Source of the DNA: JAYQKL01 sp965243245 | Lineage (GTDB): Bacteria; Pseudomonadota; Alphaproteobacteria; RS24 | Direction: 5' to 3' | Assembly: GCA_965243245.1 (NCBI GenBank) | Contig: OZ251536.1 | Coordinates: forward strand, 992,001-1,056,000 | Length of the DNA stretch: 64,000 nt | In this document: in pieces, positions 45,349 through 54,680 of the stretch | How the letters are laid out: each line of letters opens with the position of its first letter | How positions within the stretch are numbered: the first letter of the stretch is position 1 | Notes under the pieces: generated by a model | Database searches by the model: none | Told to the model about the DNA's origin: nothing | Seen by the model: the letters and a program-made list of their open reading frames with translations, nothing else | Program-made: the position numbers and the translations under genes

Positions 45349-45756
45349 ATGAATGACTACAGCTTATTACCAGACCTACTCAATAAATTTCACACCAGCA
45401 CCGATTGGATAAAAATGCTTTGGCTCGTTACCATACCGCTTTTGCTATTAGGGCTTGGCTGGTATTTAAAGGAAATAGTTATCTCCTTTATCGAGACCTT
45501 TTGCAATATGCTTGCCGAAGTTTTTGCGAGAATCTTTACCAAACCAAAACAAGAGCCAGATGGCGAGTGCGTTTACAGCATTTACCGCAATAGTGACGAT
45601 AAGCTCGTCGTTTATACCTATGCAACCGATTCAGAAAGGGTCTTAGAAAACAACACCCCTGACAATAATACTGGGAATATAGTTTTGCTTCCGACTATCC
45701 AAAAACCCAGAGACGAGTCTCACGAAGAAGAACCCGAAGAACCACCAATGCCATAA
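45349..45756 (+). CDS. Small one-helix membrane protein of unknown family, paralogue 2
   Basis: 135 aa, paralogue of the protein at 39931. Residues 8-42 (L-N-K-F-H-T-S-T-D-W-I-K then the hydrophobic helix) are nearly the same at protein and DNA level; V-Y-S-I-Y-R-N-S-D-D-K-L-V-V-Y-T-Y is identical. The region after the helix and the tail diverge: the S-P-E-N repeats are missing and it ends E-E-P-E-E-P-P-M-P. Function unknown. The pattern suggests fixed membrane and soluble parts with a changeable acidic tail. Confidence 0.75.
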   Translation: MNDYSLLPDLLNKFHTSTDWIKMLWLVTIPLLLLGLGWYLKEIVISFIETFCNMLAEVFARIFTKPKQEPDGECVYSIYRNSDDKLVVYTYATDSERVLENNTPDNNTGNIVLLPTIQKPRDESHEEEPEEPPMP

Positions 45757-45787
45757 AAACACCGCGCAAGGCGGCGGCAAGACGCCA

Positions 45788-46192
45788 TTAGGGCTTTTGC
45801 ATCAGTTCTACCAAAACACCACCCATATCTTTGGGATGCAAAAAAACAATCAGCGTCCCATGCGCGCCAATACGCGGCTCACCCAATACCCGAACCCCTT
45901 TCCTAACCATCTCATCACGCGAAATTAGCAAATCTGCAACCTCATAACAAATATGATGCTGACCCCCAGCAGGATGAGCCTTTAAAAATGACGTCAACGC
46001 ACTCCCATCATCAAACGGCTCAAGCAACTCAATTTGAGCGTTCTCCAAATCAACAAAACAAACCCAAACACCCTCCGCCGACATCAAAAACTTCTCGCCA
46101 ATCCGAACCGCTCCAAGAACTTCACGATAAAATTTAACGCTAGCTGAAATCGACGGAGTCGCAACTCCAACATGATTCAATCTACCAATCAT
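45788..46192 (-). CDS. mce: Methylmalonyl-CoA epimerase
   Basis: Interconverts (R)- and (S)-methylmalonyl-CoA in propionate metabolism. Glyoxalase/VOC fold, 134 aa: begins I-G-R-L-N-H-V-G-V-A, with metal ligands in N-H-V, I-E-L-L-E-P and Q-H-H-I-C-Y-E-V, and ends V-L-V-E-L-M-Q. Isolated from mutase genes in this window. Confidence 0.92.
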   Translation of the reverse strand: MIGRLNHVGVATPSISASVKFYREVLGAVRIGEKFLMSAEGVWVCFVDLENAQIELLEPFDDGSALTSFLKAHPAGGQHHICYEVADLLISRDEMVRKGVRVLGEPRIGAHGTLIVFLHPKDMGGVLVELMQKP

Positions 46193-46314
46193 CCTCTAGC
46201 CCCTTATAAATAAAAAAATAAAACCATCAACTAACATATAAACATAACAACCATATCAGGGGCTAGTTTTAAGTCCAATTTTTCTCTAAACTCAAAACAA
46301 AAAGGGAAAACAAA

Positions 46315-48117
46315 ATGATAAACTTAAAAGCTTGCATCATAAGCATCGCAATAATCTTCGCCGCATCAGCCAGCGATACACAAGCACAAAAAACCAAACT
46401 ATATTGGGGCGATACACACCTCCACACATCATACTCACTCGACGCTTATCTTCTCGGAAACCGCTCAGCCGACCCAGACACAGCATACCGCTTCGCAAAA
46501 GGGCTACCCGTCATCCATCCAGGCCATCGCGCAAGAGTGCGAATCGACCGACCTCTCGATTTCCTCGTCGTCACAGACCACGCAGAGTTCCTCGGCGTTT
46601 TTTCTGAAATTGACCGCGGAAATCCAGACCTCTTGAAACAGAAAATAGGGCAGGACATATATCAAGGCCTGAGAAATGGACAGGAAAATGAAATCTTTGC
46701 AACCATTATCCAGATGGCCGCAGAAGATGTAAATAGCCTCGACTCTCTAAACGCAGAAGACATTCGAGAATCCATCTGGGGCAAAATGGTCGACTTTGCC
46801 GACCAGCATAACGAACCCGGAAAATTCACCAGCTTCACAGGATGGGAATGGACTTCAATGCCAAATTCGATTAATCTGCACCGTATCGTTTTCACCCCTG
46901 ATGGCGGCGACAAGGCTAAGAGTTATTTGCCATTTTCTTCGGTCGATTCCACTAAGCCGCGCGACTTATGGGCATGGATGGAAAAAACCGCCGCCGCGTA
47001 TGATACCGACTTTGTTGCGATTGGGCATAATATGAATCTCTCGCTTGGGCGGTTTTTTCCTGAAGTCGATGAAAGCGGCAATCCGGTGGACCAGAGCTAT
47101 GCCGCCGCACGGGCGCGCTGGGAACCTGTCGAGGAGGTAATCCAATATAAGGGCGATAGCGAGACACATCCGCTTTTGTCGCCGATTGATGAATATGCCA
47201 ATTTTGAGAAATATGAACATTTGTTAGGAAAAACAATTTTAGAAGATGGCACTGAATCTATTGACGCAACGCCTGCTATTGGGAGTTTTATGCGCTCTGC
47301 TCTTAGGCGCGGTCTTGAGCTGGAAACAAAAATCGGCATCAATCCTTATAGATTTGGTGTTGTCGGTGCCTCTGATAGCCATACTGCGTTGACGAGCGTT
47401 GAGGAGGGCAATTTTCATGGCAAATACGCAAATGACGGCACGCCTGAAACAAAACATTTGCCAACTGTGCCGACCTCAGTTGGTTGGGATGCCGCCGCAC
47501 AAGGCTTATCGGCTGTTTGGGCGCATGAAAACACTCGCGCTAGCATCACCGCCGCCTTTAAGCGCAAAGAGGTCTATGCAACGTCTGGCCCGCGCATTGG
47601 ATTGCGGGTATTTGCTGGCTGGAACTTTAATGCTATTGACGCCCAACGCTCAAACCTTGCAACAATAGGGTATAGAAAAGGCGTGCCAATGGGGGGGGAA
47701 TTAAACAAAACGAAAAAAGCTAAAAAGCTAACTTTTTTGATCCATGCCGCCAAAGACCCCATGGGTAATAATCTAGAAAAAGTGCAAGTCATCAAAGGCT
47801 GGATTGATAGTGATGGTAAATCATACGAGAAAATCTATGACGCCAAAACCGCCAAAGTCAAAAAAGCTGAGGTGAACCTTGAAACAGGCGCGACAGAACA
47901 TGAAGGCGGCGCGGCTCAGTTCTCGTTGACTTGGCATGACCCTGACTTTAACCCTAATCAAAGTGCGTTTTATTATGTGCGTGTTCTAGAAATGCCAACC
48001 TATCGCCACACTTTGCTGGATGCCATTGCACTGGAAAAAGACCCGTCTATCACCAAGCATGCAACTATCATTCGTGAACGCGCTTATTCTTCGCCCATCT
48101 GGTATAATGCGTATTAA
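46315..48117 (+). CDS. DUF3604 protein, exported
   Basis: 600 aa with an N-terminal signal peptide (hydrophobic residues 7-19, A-x-A cleavage region about 20-25). The mature start Y-W-G-D-T-H-L-H-T-S-Y-S is a PHP-like metal site, followed by V-V-T-D-H-A-E-F and later G-I-N-P-Y-R-F-G-V-V-G-A-S-D-S-H-T. DUF3604 proteins are presumed metal-dependent hydrolases; substrate unknown. Codon use shifts from AT-ending rare codons to the usual pattern after about residue 200. Confidence 0.88.
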   Translation: MINLKACIISIAIIFAASASDTQAQKTKLYWGDTHLHTSYSLDAYLLGNRSADPDTAYRFAKGLPVIHPGHRARVRIDRPLDFLVVTDHAEFLGVFSEIDRGNPDLLKQKIGQDIYQGLRNGQENEIFATIIQMAAEDVNSLDSLNAEDIRESIWGKMVDFADQHNEPGKFTSFTGWEWTSMPNSINLHRIVFTPDGGDKAKSYLPFSSVDSTKPRDLWAWMEKTAAAYDTDFVAIGHNMNLSLGRFFPEVDESGNPVDQSYAAARARWEPVEEVIQYKGDSETHPLLSPIDEYANFEKYEHLLGKTILEDGTESIDATPAIGSFMRSALRRGLELETKIGINPYRFGVVGASDSHTALTSVEEGNFHGKYANDGTPETKHLPTVPTSVGWDAAAQGLSAVWAHENTRASITAAFKRKEVYATSGPRIGLRVFAGWNFNAIDAQRSNLATIGYRKGVPMGGELNKTKKAKKLTFLIHAAKDPMGNNLEKVQVIKGWIDSDGKSYEKIYDAKTAKVKKAEVNLETGATEHEGGAAQFSLTWHDPDFNPNQSAFYYVRVLEMPTYRHTLLDAIALEKDPSITKHATIIRERAYSSPIWYNAY

Positions 48118-48198
48118 TACGAGAAAATTCACTCTTATGGGTGGCGTATTTGAGTGTTATTTTACGCGTTAAATAAAACAAGAAAGAGAAAATCTGTC

Positions 48199-48465
48199 AT
48201 GTTATCGCAGGAAAATCGCAAAAAATACTGGCACGCAACATTACGCCTAACAGCAGGGCTTTTGCTGATATGGTTCATGATTTCTTATGGTGCGGGTATT
48301 TTGTTCCGAGATATGCTTGACCAATATACCGTTGGCGGCGCGCCTCTTGGTTTCTGGTTTGCCCAACAAGGTGCTATTTATGGCTTCGTCTTACTGATAT
48401 TTTATTACTGCTTCGCTATGCGCAAGCTTGAGAAAAAATTCGGCATAAAAGACACTCAAACATAA
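48199..48465 (+). CDS. DUF4212 small subunit of sodium/solute symporter
   Basis: 88 aa from ATG 48199, two predicted helices (about 17-35 and 52-72) with K-K-Y-W before the first and a basic end. DUF4212 proteins accompany sodium:solute symporter large subunits, which follows here after 33 bp. The longer reading from 48154 lacks a ribosome site. Confidence 0.88.
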   Translation: MLSQENRKKYWHATLRLTAGLLLIWFMISYGAGILFRDMLDQYTVGGAPLGFWFAQQGAIYGFVLLIFYYCFAMRKLEKKFGIKDTQT

Positions 48466-48498
48466 GCCGGACTCAAACATCAGTAAAAGAGATATATA

Positions 48499-50229
48499 AT
48501 GGGACAGGCTTTTTGGACATATTTTTTTGTTACAATCACATTCGCGCTTTATATTGGCATTGCGATTAAATCCCGCGCGGGCTCAACAAATGAATTTTAT
48601 GTTGCTGACCACGGCGTCCACCCAATCGTGAATGGCATGGCAACCGCAGCAGACTGGATGTCAGCGGCCTCTTTTTTGTCAATGGCAGGGCTAATCGCTT
48701 TCCTTGGCTATGACGGGTCGGTTTATCTCATGGGGTGGACGGGCGGCTATGTTCTACTTGCATTATTACTCGCGCCGTTTCTTCGAGAGTTCGGGAAATT
48801 CACCGTGCCAGATTTCGTCGGAGAAAGATATTATTCAGGCTTAGCCCGCGTGGTGGCGGTCATCTGTGCGCTTTTTGTGTCATTCACTTATATTGCAGGA
48901 CAAATGAAAGGCGTCGGTGTCGCTTTTTCCGGGTTTCTCGGCGTACCAGCAAATATCGGCATTTTCATTGGCATGGTGGTCGTGTTTTTCTATGCCGTGC
49001 TGGGCGGGATGAAAGGCATTACCTACACACAAGTCGCACAATATTGCGTACTGATTTTTGCCTATACGATACCCGCTATTTTTATCTCCTTGATTATTAC
49101 CGGCATGCCATTGCCGCAAATCGGCTTCGTCGCCAACATCGCGGGAAGCCAAATAGCCATGTTGGATAAACTCAACATGGTGCTGACAGACCTCGGATTT
49201 ATTGAATATACCCAATCAACCAAATCTAGGATCGATATTTTCGCCATCACAGCCGCACTCATGTTTGGCACAGCTGGTCTACCCCATGTCATTATTCGCT
49301 TCTTCACAGTCAAATCAGCCCAAGCGGCACGTATTTCAGCCGGCTGGGCACTTATCTTTATCGCCATTCTTTACACAACAGCACCTGCCGTTGGTGCCTT
49401 TGCGCGGCTGAATTTTATCAATACCGTCAATGAAGCACATTATACCAGCGCGCCCCCAAAAGGCGCTGGCAACGCGACACTTAAAACTGTTCCTACATGG
49501 TTTAAGACTTGGGAAAAAACGGGCTATGTAAAATTTGAAGATAAAAACGGTGACGCTATTATGCAATATCGCGGGCCAAACTCACCTGATGGTATAGAAA
49601 ATGAACTTGAAATAAATCGGGATATTTTTGTGCTGGCAAATCCTGAAATTGCCGAACTGCCCGCTTGGGTTGTCGCACTTGTTGTCGCTGGTGGTTTGGC
49701 GGCGGCTCTGTCTACGGCGGCGGGCTTATTGATGGTTATATCCTCTGCGATTAGCCATGATTTATGCCGCAAAACATTCTTTCCATCCATGAATGACCCA
49801 ACAGAATTGCTAATCGCGCGACTAGCCGCGGCAGGCTCTGTGCTAGCGGCAGGCTTATTAGGTATTTATGCGTCTCAATTAGGCTTTGTTGCACAGGTGG
49901 TCGCTTTTGCTTTTGGATTGGCGGCGGCCTCATTGTTTCCCGTCATCTTCCTTGGTATTTTTTGGAAGCGAATGAATCGTGAAGGCGCCATTGCATCCAT
50001 GTTGACCGGATTAATCACAACATTTTCATATATTGTCTATTTCAAATTCATGGGCGGCACGCCAGAACAATGGTTCTTCGGCGTTTCACCAGAAGGTATA
50101 GGCTTTATCTTTATGGGACTTGCCCTCATTGTCGGAGTGGGTATCGCACTCTTCACGCCGCCGCCGCCAGAGGAAATTCAAAATCTGGTGGAAGATATTC
50201 GCGTGCCCGGAGCAACGAAAACAGCCTAA
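48499..50229 (+). CDS. Sodium:solute symporter large subunit (ActP-like)
   Basis: 576 aa, about 13 hydrophobic helices, SSS family, ActP/VC_2705-like branch which uses a DUF4212 partner. Conserved stretches: N-E-F-Y-V-A-D, A-A-D-W-M-S-A-A-S-F-L, G-G-M-K-G-I-T-Y-T-Q-V-A-Q-Y and G-L-P-H-V-I-I-R-F-F-T. Likely carries a short monocarboxylate such as acetate or propionate; the substrate is inferred from the family only. Confidence 0.9.
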   Translation: MGQAFWTYFFVTITFALYIGIAIKSRAGSTNEFYVADHGVHPIVNGMATAADWMSAASFLSMAGLIAFLGYDGSVYLMGWTGGYVLLALLLAPFLREFGKFTVPDFVGERYYSGLARVVAVICALFVSFTYIAGQMKGVGVAFSGFLGVPANIGIFIGMVVVFFYAVLGGMKGITYTQVAQYCVLIFAYTIPAIFISLIITGMPLPQIGFVANIAGSQIAMLDKLNMVLTDLGFIEYTQSTKSRIDIFAITAALMFGTAGLPHVIIRFFTVKSAQAARISAGWALIFIAILYTTAPAVGAFARLNFINTVNEAHYTSAPPKGAGNATLKTVPTWFKTWEKTGYVKFEDKNGDAIMQYRGPNSPDGIENELEINRDIFVLANPEIAELPAWVVALVVAGGLAAALSTAAGLLMVISSAISHDLCRKTFFPSMNDPTELLIARLAAAGSVLAAGLLGIYASQLGFVAQVVAFAFGLAAASLFPVIFLGIFWKRMNREGAIASMLTGLITTFSYIVYFKFMGGTPEQWFFGVSPEGIGFIFMGLALIVGVGIALFTPPPPEEIQNLVEDIRVPGATKTA

Positions 50230-50253
50230 AATCCTATAGCACTAAAGGAACAC

Positions 50254-50285
50254 CATCATAAAATAGCCCCCCCTATTTCATGATG
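50254..50285. terminator. Bidirectional terminator between symporter and Rieske genes
   Basis: Long stem CATCAT-A-AAATAG / CTATTT-C-ATGATG around a C6 loop, placed between convergent genes. T-tracts are short, so the terminator role is inferred from position and stem length. Confidence 0.5.
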
Positions 50286-50325
50286 CTTGCCCATTTTATA
50301 GTACTTGGGAAGCTAGGAGTTTAAC

Positions 50326-51333
50326 TTATGCCTGTTTTTCTGGCTCGATATAAAATTGCGAGAAATACTCACGGAATTTGAGGATTGGTCCATCGCCATC
50401 GCATAAAAGCGGTTGCGGACGGAATTTTTTATTATCCCATACAATCAAGTCAACAGATTCAAAGCCGGCTGAATCCTCGCCCTCTGCTTCACCAATGGAA
50501 TGCTGATAAAGATGCTCAGCTATTTTTGCCTCTTCTGACCCTTGAGGATATTTTTTCCACACAAAAGCCATACGCGTCCGAGTCATTTCCGCATCAACCG
50601 GCGTCGGCAGAGCAAACATCAACATATCAATATTATCCTTGGTATGGCGTGTCTCTGAAATACCCGGCCCATGACCAAAACCCCAAATATAACCTTCCAT
50701 AATATCAAACTTGGCATGGGGTCCCTCATAGGAATATTCCACGCCGGGAATCATCGGCGCGCCATGCAAAAATTTAAGATGCGGGGTATCCACCGTGTTC
50801 TCAGCAATTTCCTGAATACAAGTGCCAATATCCCAAGAATGGTAACGCACATCAATATGCCTTTTGGGATCTTCAAACTCAGGAACAGTTGGCAAGTCCC
50901 ACATAGGTTCAGCATCATTGGGGTGATACCAAGCAAACACCATGCCGTATTTCTCAATGACTGGCAGAGCTTTCAAAACAGGTTTCTTTTTGCAAATGCC
51001 GGGCATCACCTTGGCGTAAGGGATATCCTTACACCAGCCCTTCGCATCAAATTGCCAATGGTGAAAAGGGCAACGAATATTATTGCCATGCACTTCACCA
51101 CCATGACCCAAATGGGCTCCAAGGTGGGGGCAATAAGGATCTGTCATCCCGACACAGCCATCTTCACCGCGAAATAAAATCCATTCTTTGCCAAAAACTT
51201 TTTCAATTTTTATCTGACCCGGCTCAAGCTCATGTGAATACTGCACGCAAAACCAGCCATACGGAATGGGAAACGGACATCTTTCTAGCTCATCGCCAGT
51301 CTGAATTTTTTCAAGATTAATCGGGGCGTTCAT
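50326..51333 (-). CDS. Rieske non-haem iron oxygenase
   Basis: Ring-hydroxylating or KshA/DAF-36-like monooxygenase alpha subunit. Rieske 2Fe-2S ligands C68, H70, C88, H91 (C-P-H-L-G-A-H and C-P-F-H-H-W). Mononuclear iron ligands H185 and H190 in E-N-T-V-D-T-P-H-L-K-F-L-H. 335 aa. No dedicated ferredoxin or reductase gene adjoins; the FAD reductase at 28.6 kb is too distant to link. Spacing and short length fit sterol or steroid-type oxygenases better than toluene-type ones; substrate unknown. Confidence 0.88.
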   Translation of the reverse strand: MNAPINLEKIQTGDELERCPFPIPYGWFCVQYSHELEPGQIKIEKVFGKEWILFRGEDGCVGMTDPYCPHLGAHLGHGGEVHGNNIRCPFHHWQFDAKGWCKDIPYAKVMPGICKKKPVLKALPVIEKYGMVFAWYHPNDAEPMWDLPTVPEFEDPKRHIDVRYHSWDIGTCIQEIAENTVDTPHLKFLHGAPMIPGVEYSYEGPHAKFDIMEGYIWGFGHGPGISETRHTKDNIDMLMFALPTPVDAEMTRTRMAFVWKKYPQGSEEAKIAEHLYQHSIGEAEGEDSAGFESVDLIVWDNKKFRPQPLLCDGDGPILKFREYFSQFYIEPEKQA

Positions 51334-51643
51334 GTTATCTCCTAACCCTTTTTTATCACAGCACTATGCTCAATAATTTCAGGCATTAAATGTATCGCAT
51401 AATAATTTTCGAATGACGTTCATTTAACATCCAACCTAAGTCTTAATCTACGCCATTGTCAATCTTTTCCCGCCTTCATCTGCACCCTATTCTGCACCCT
51501 ATTTTGGATACTGCAAAAGTTTACGGCTTTACCAGAGCCGATAAATTAAACGCACTTTTATAAGATGATATATGAAATGATGAAATTTTTTATCGACTCG
51601 GTTAGGTTTTCCTCTTAACCTTTAAAAAAAGGGAAGAAAATAA
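51334..51643. other. Divergent regulatory gap between Rieske and dehalogenase genes
   Basis: 310 bp without a gene. It holds an imperfect palindrome AATGACGTTCATT (51412-51424), a 12-bp tandem duplication TGCACCCTATT (51481 and 51493), and a small hairpin CGGCT/AGCCG (51524-51540). The palindrome could be a TetR-type operator; no regulator gene is next to it. Confidence 0.4.
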
Positions 51644-52543
51644 ATGAATGAAAAAATAAGCACCCACCCTCACCCGCATAAAACAATCGAGGTTCTTGGC
51701 AAAAGCATGAGCTATGTTGAATTAGGTGACCCTAAGGGGCGACCCATTATATTTCAACATGGCAATCCGACATCTTCTTATTTGTGGCGCAACATCATGC
51801 CCCATCTTGCGCATCAGGGGCGGTGTATTGCGCTTGACCTTATCGGTATGGGCAATAGCGAGAAATTGCCTGATAGTGGTCCACAAAGTTATAGCTATGG
51901 CGAACATAATAAATATTTCCGCGCCGCGCTGGAAGCTCTTGGCATTAGCCAAGACATTATTTTTGTTATCCATGATTGGGGTTCAGCGCTTGGGTTTGAT
52001 TATGGCGCCACTTATCCTGAGCGTGTGGCGGGCATTTGCTATATGGAGGCTATTGTACGTCCTATTCCCAGTTTTGATGAATGGCCGAAAAATGCTAGAG
52101 AGATTTTTCAGGCATTTAGAAGTCCTGTCGGAGAGGAAATGGTGCTTGAAAAAAATGTGTTTGTCGAAAACGTTCTCCCAAGTGCTATCCTGCGAGACCT
52201 GACAGAAGAAGAGATGGCGTTTTACCGTGCGCCTTTCAGCACGGCTGGCGAGGCGAGGCGACCAACCTTGACATGGCCGCGCCAAATTCCCATAGGGGGC
52301 GAGCCAGAAGATGTCGTTGGCGTGGTTCAAAACTATGGCGAACAAATGGCAAAAAGCCAAATGCCAAAATTATTCGTCAATGCCGAGCCCGGCTCAATTC
52401 TGACCGGCAAGGCCCGCGATTTTTGCCGAACTTGGCCCAACCAGCACGAAGTAACCGTGACGGGGGCGCATTTTATACAAGAAGACAGCCCGCATGAAAT
52501 CGGCACAGCTTTAAGCCAGTGGATAGACGAAGAAAAATTGTAA
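51644..52543 (+). CDS. Haloalkane dehalogenase, subfamily II type
   Basis: Alpha/beta-hydrolase that cleaves carbon-halogen bonds to an alcohol and halide. Expected catalytic set is present: halide-binding Asn41 (H-G-N-P-T-S-S-Y-L-W), nucleophile Asp111 and halide-binding Trp112 (V-I-H-D-W-G-S-A-L-G-F), acid Glu135 (Y-M-E-A-I), base His276 (G-A-H-F-I-Q-E-D). Placement of the acid after strand 6 fits HLD-II (DhaA/LinB-like). 299 aa. Followed 19 bp later by a TauD-type oxygenase. Confidence 0.93.
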   Translation: MNEKISTHPHPHKTIEVLGKSMSYVELGDPKGRPIIFQHGNPTSSYLWRNIMPHLAHQGRCIALDLIGMGNSEKLPDSGPQSYSYGEHNKYFRAALEALGISQDIIFVIHDWGSALGFDYGATYPERVAGICYMEAIVRPIPSFDEWPKNAREIFQAFRSPVGEEMVLEKNVFVENVLPSAILRDLTEEEMAFYRAPFSTAGEARRPTLTWPRQIPIGGEPEDVVGVVQNYGEQMAKSQMPKLFVNAEPGSILTGKARDFCRTWPNQHEVTVTGAHFIQEDSPHEIGTALSQWIDEEKL

Positions 52544-52561
52544 ATATTTTAGGAGAAAAAG

Positions 52562-53404
52562 ATGAAGATCACATTATCAGAACAAGCTTGTGGTGCCAGT
52601 ATCACAGGTATTGACTTGAGCCAAGCTTTGTCATCCCAAACCATTGCAGATATTCGGGCGGCATGGCTGGAACATCATGTTCTTGCCTTTGCGCAGCAGC
52701 AATTAAGCGATGATGATTTGGAACGTTTCTCGCGTTATTTTGGTGCGTTCGGGATTGACCCTTTTTTCGGACCGATTGAGGGGCGCGAGCATATTTGCGC
52801 CATTAAGCGCATGGCAGATGAAACCACGCCGCTTTTCGCCGATGTTTGGCATACAGATTGGAGCTTTCAAAGTGCGCCCCCGATTGCCACATTTTTATAT
52901 GGCATCACCATTCCCCCCAAAGGCGGGGATACATTATTTGCCAACCAGCATTTGGCTTGGGAAAAAATGCCGTCCGCGCTGAGAGAAAAAGTAGAAAATA
53001 AAATCGCTGTTCATTCTGCTGTGCTTGGCTATTCGAACCAAGGGATTTATAATGATGAAGATAAAGCCCAAGGCCGTAGTATGGATATTCGACCTTCTGA
53101 TGAGGCCTTGGAACGCGTTTCTCATCCGCTCATTCGCCGCCATGCGGAAACCGGAAGAATGGGCATTTTTGGCACGATAGGCGCCTATATTATTGCGCTT
53201 GAGGGCATAGACGATGAAGCGGCGGGTAATTTGCTCATGGAACTTAGCCAATGGCAGACACAAGAAGAGTTTATTTATACTCACAAATGGGAAAAAGACA
53301 TGCTGATTATGTGGGACAATAGAAGCGTGCTCCATAAAGCGACAAGTGGCTATGAAGGATATGACCGATTACTGCACCGTGTTACGATTGCCGCATCAGC
53401 CTAA
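52562..53404 (+). CDS. TauD/TfdA-family 2-oxoglutarate dioxygenase
   Basis: Fe(II)/2-oxoglutarate oxygenase. Iron ligands His97 and Asp99 (V-W-H-T-D-W-S-F) and His258 (N-R-S-V-L-H-K-A), plus a 2OG-binding Arg near the end (L-L-H-R-V-T). 280 aa. Co-oriented with the dehalogenase, GGAG 6 nt before the ATG. Substrate unknown; taurine and 2,4-D-type ethers are the family references. Confidence 0.9.
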   Translation: MKITLSEQACGASITGIDLSQALSSQTIADIRAAWLEHHVLAFAQQQLSDDDLERFSRYFGAFGIDPFFGPIEGREHICAIKRMADETTPLFADVWHTDWSFQSAPPIATFLYGITIPPKGGDTLFANQHLAWEKMPSALREKVENKIAVHSAVLGYSNQGIYNDEDKAQGRSMDIRPSDEALERVSHPLIRRHAETGRMGIFGTIGAYIIALEGIDDEAAGNLLMELSQWQTQEEFIYTHKWEKDMLIMWDNRSVLHKATSGYEGYDRLLHRVTIAASA

Positions 53405-53530
53405 AAGCTCTTATTAATTTCAATAATTATTGTTTTGCTTTAAAATTGCAATCAATAGATCTGTAATGTCGGGCCGCGTATCACCCGACAATAAGCAAGC
53501 GACATAAACGACACCAAACTTTCAAAACGC

Positions 53531-53560
53531 TTTGGGGCATTTTGGGGCATTTTGGGGCAC
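53531..53560 (+). repeat. 10-bp tandem repeat upstream of secreted protein
   Basis: TTTGGGGCAT twice, then TTTGGGGCAC, in the 286-bp gap before the gene at 53691. Nothing else clear in that gap apart from AT-rich promoter-like sequence near 53600. Confidence 0.7.
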
Positions 53561-53690
53561 TTTTGGGAAGCTGTGGGAAATTTGTAACAAAAAAATTAAG
53601 AGTATTCAGTAATCTTAATAAAATCTTTATCTAATAATGTATTCTTGGTAACAAGCAATAGTTGCGTTTTCATGTTTAGGAGTATTTATT

Positions 53691-54515
53691 ATGAAAAAGT
53701 TTTTAGTTATATGCTCAGTGAGCTTTCTTACCTTACCCGTCATGGCTCAAACGTCAGAAGTTCCTCCACTGGATGATGTACTTGACAATATGTCTTCCTC
53801 AGAACGTTCTTCGTTTGAACAAAGTATTGAAATTGACGGTGGTCTTTCAAGAGATATCAGTCAAGCCGTTGACCAGGCTTCGATCAGTCAAGCGCTTGAA
53901 ACGGGTGTCATTACACAAGAGCAAGCGGACACAGTTGGTCAAGTTTTGGAAATTGTTGAAGCCAATTCAGAAAGCTTTGACTTCGATATTGAAAGAGTCA
54001 TCAGCGAAGAACTTGCTTCTGGCGACCTTCAAGAAGATGAAGTCCTTCGGACTTTACAAACATTTAACTCACTTTCTGATGCCGATAAAGCAATCGCCGG
54101 ACGAGAGGATTTCAACCCTACAACCGATTTCGATCAACTTTCAGATACCGGGCAAGACAGAATTGAGAATTATTTCAGAACTGAAATACAAATACAAAAT
54201 ACTGAAAACCCAGAAGTGATCGAGAACATCCTACGCGACACTGGCGTGACTGACATCAGAGAATTGACACTTGAACAACTCGTTGAGTTGGACGTCCTAG
54301 AGGATCAAACAGGCGCAGGCCCGCGTGAGGACCCCGGCACAGGTGCAGATTTTGCCCCCGGTACAGGTGCAGATTTTGGTACGGCCCCGCCAGACCCGCG
54401 TGAAGAACCCGACACAGGTACTGGCGAAGATACGGGCACAGGTGCGGGTACGGGCACAGGTGCGGGTACGGGCACAGGTGCGGGTGCGGGCACAGGTGCT
54501 GGCACCAGCCAATAA
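53691..54515 (+). CDS. Secreted acidic protein with Gly-Thr-rich repeat tail
   Basis: 274 aa. Signal peptide (K-K-F-L-V-I-C-S-V-S-F-L then V-M-A-Q cleavage). The mature part is very acidic and helical with Asp/Glu/Ser/Gln throughout. From about residue 205 the tail is built of T-G-A-D-F, then many G-T-G-A units encoded by 6- and 12-bp repeats. No family recognised. Its neighbour is a TPR/beta-barrel protein, so it may be a surface or exported substrate of that protein; that is inference. GGAG lies upstream of the ATG. Confidence 0.75.
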   Translation: MKKFLVICSVSFLTLPVMAQTSEVPPLDDVLDNMSSSERSSFEQSIEIDGGLSRDISQAVDQASISQALETGVITQEQADTVGQVLEIVEANSESFDFDIERVISEELASGDLQEDEVLRTLQTFNSLSDADKAIAGREDFNPTTDFDQLSDTGQDRIENYFRTEIQIQNTENPEVIENILRDTGVTDIRELTLEQLVELDVLEDQTGAGPREDPGTGADFAPGTGADFGTAPPDPREEPDTGTGEDTGTGAGTGTGAGTGTGAGAGTGAGTSQ

Positions 54516-54531
54516 TTCAAACATTTTATTC

Positions 54532-54639
54532 TAAACCAGCCCCTCCCCCTCCCCCTCCCCCTCTCTCAATTAAAGCGGGGCGGCAATTAAAGCGGGGCGG
54601 CAATTAAAGCGGGGCGGCAATTAAGGCGGGGCTGGTTTA
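54532..54639 (+). repeat. 12-bp inverted repeat enclosing C-tract and 17-bp tandem repeats
   Basis: A perfect inverted repeat TAAACCAGCCCC (54532-54543) / GGGGCTGGTTTA (54628-54639) encloses a C-rich tract and three copies of the 17-bp unit CAATTAAAGCGGGGCGG, plus a fourth degenerate copy. An eight-T run follows near 54646. It may be an oversized terminator between the secreted protein and the outer-membrane protein; the G-runs could also form a quadruplex. Confidence 0.7.
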
Positions 54640-54680
54640 AATCGCTTTTTTTTAAATGCGCTAACGCGCGAGGAGATATT

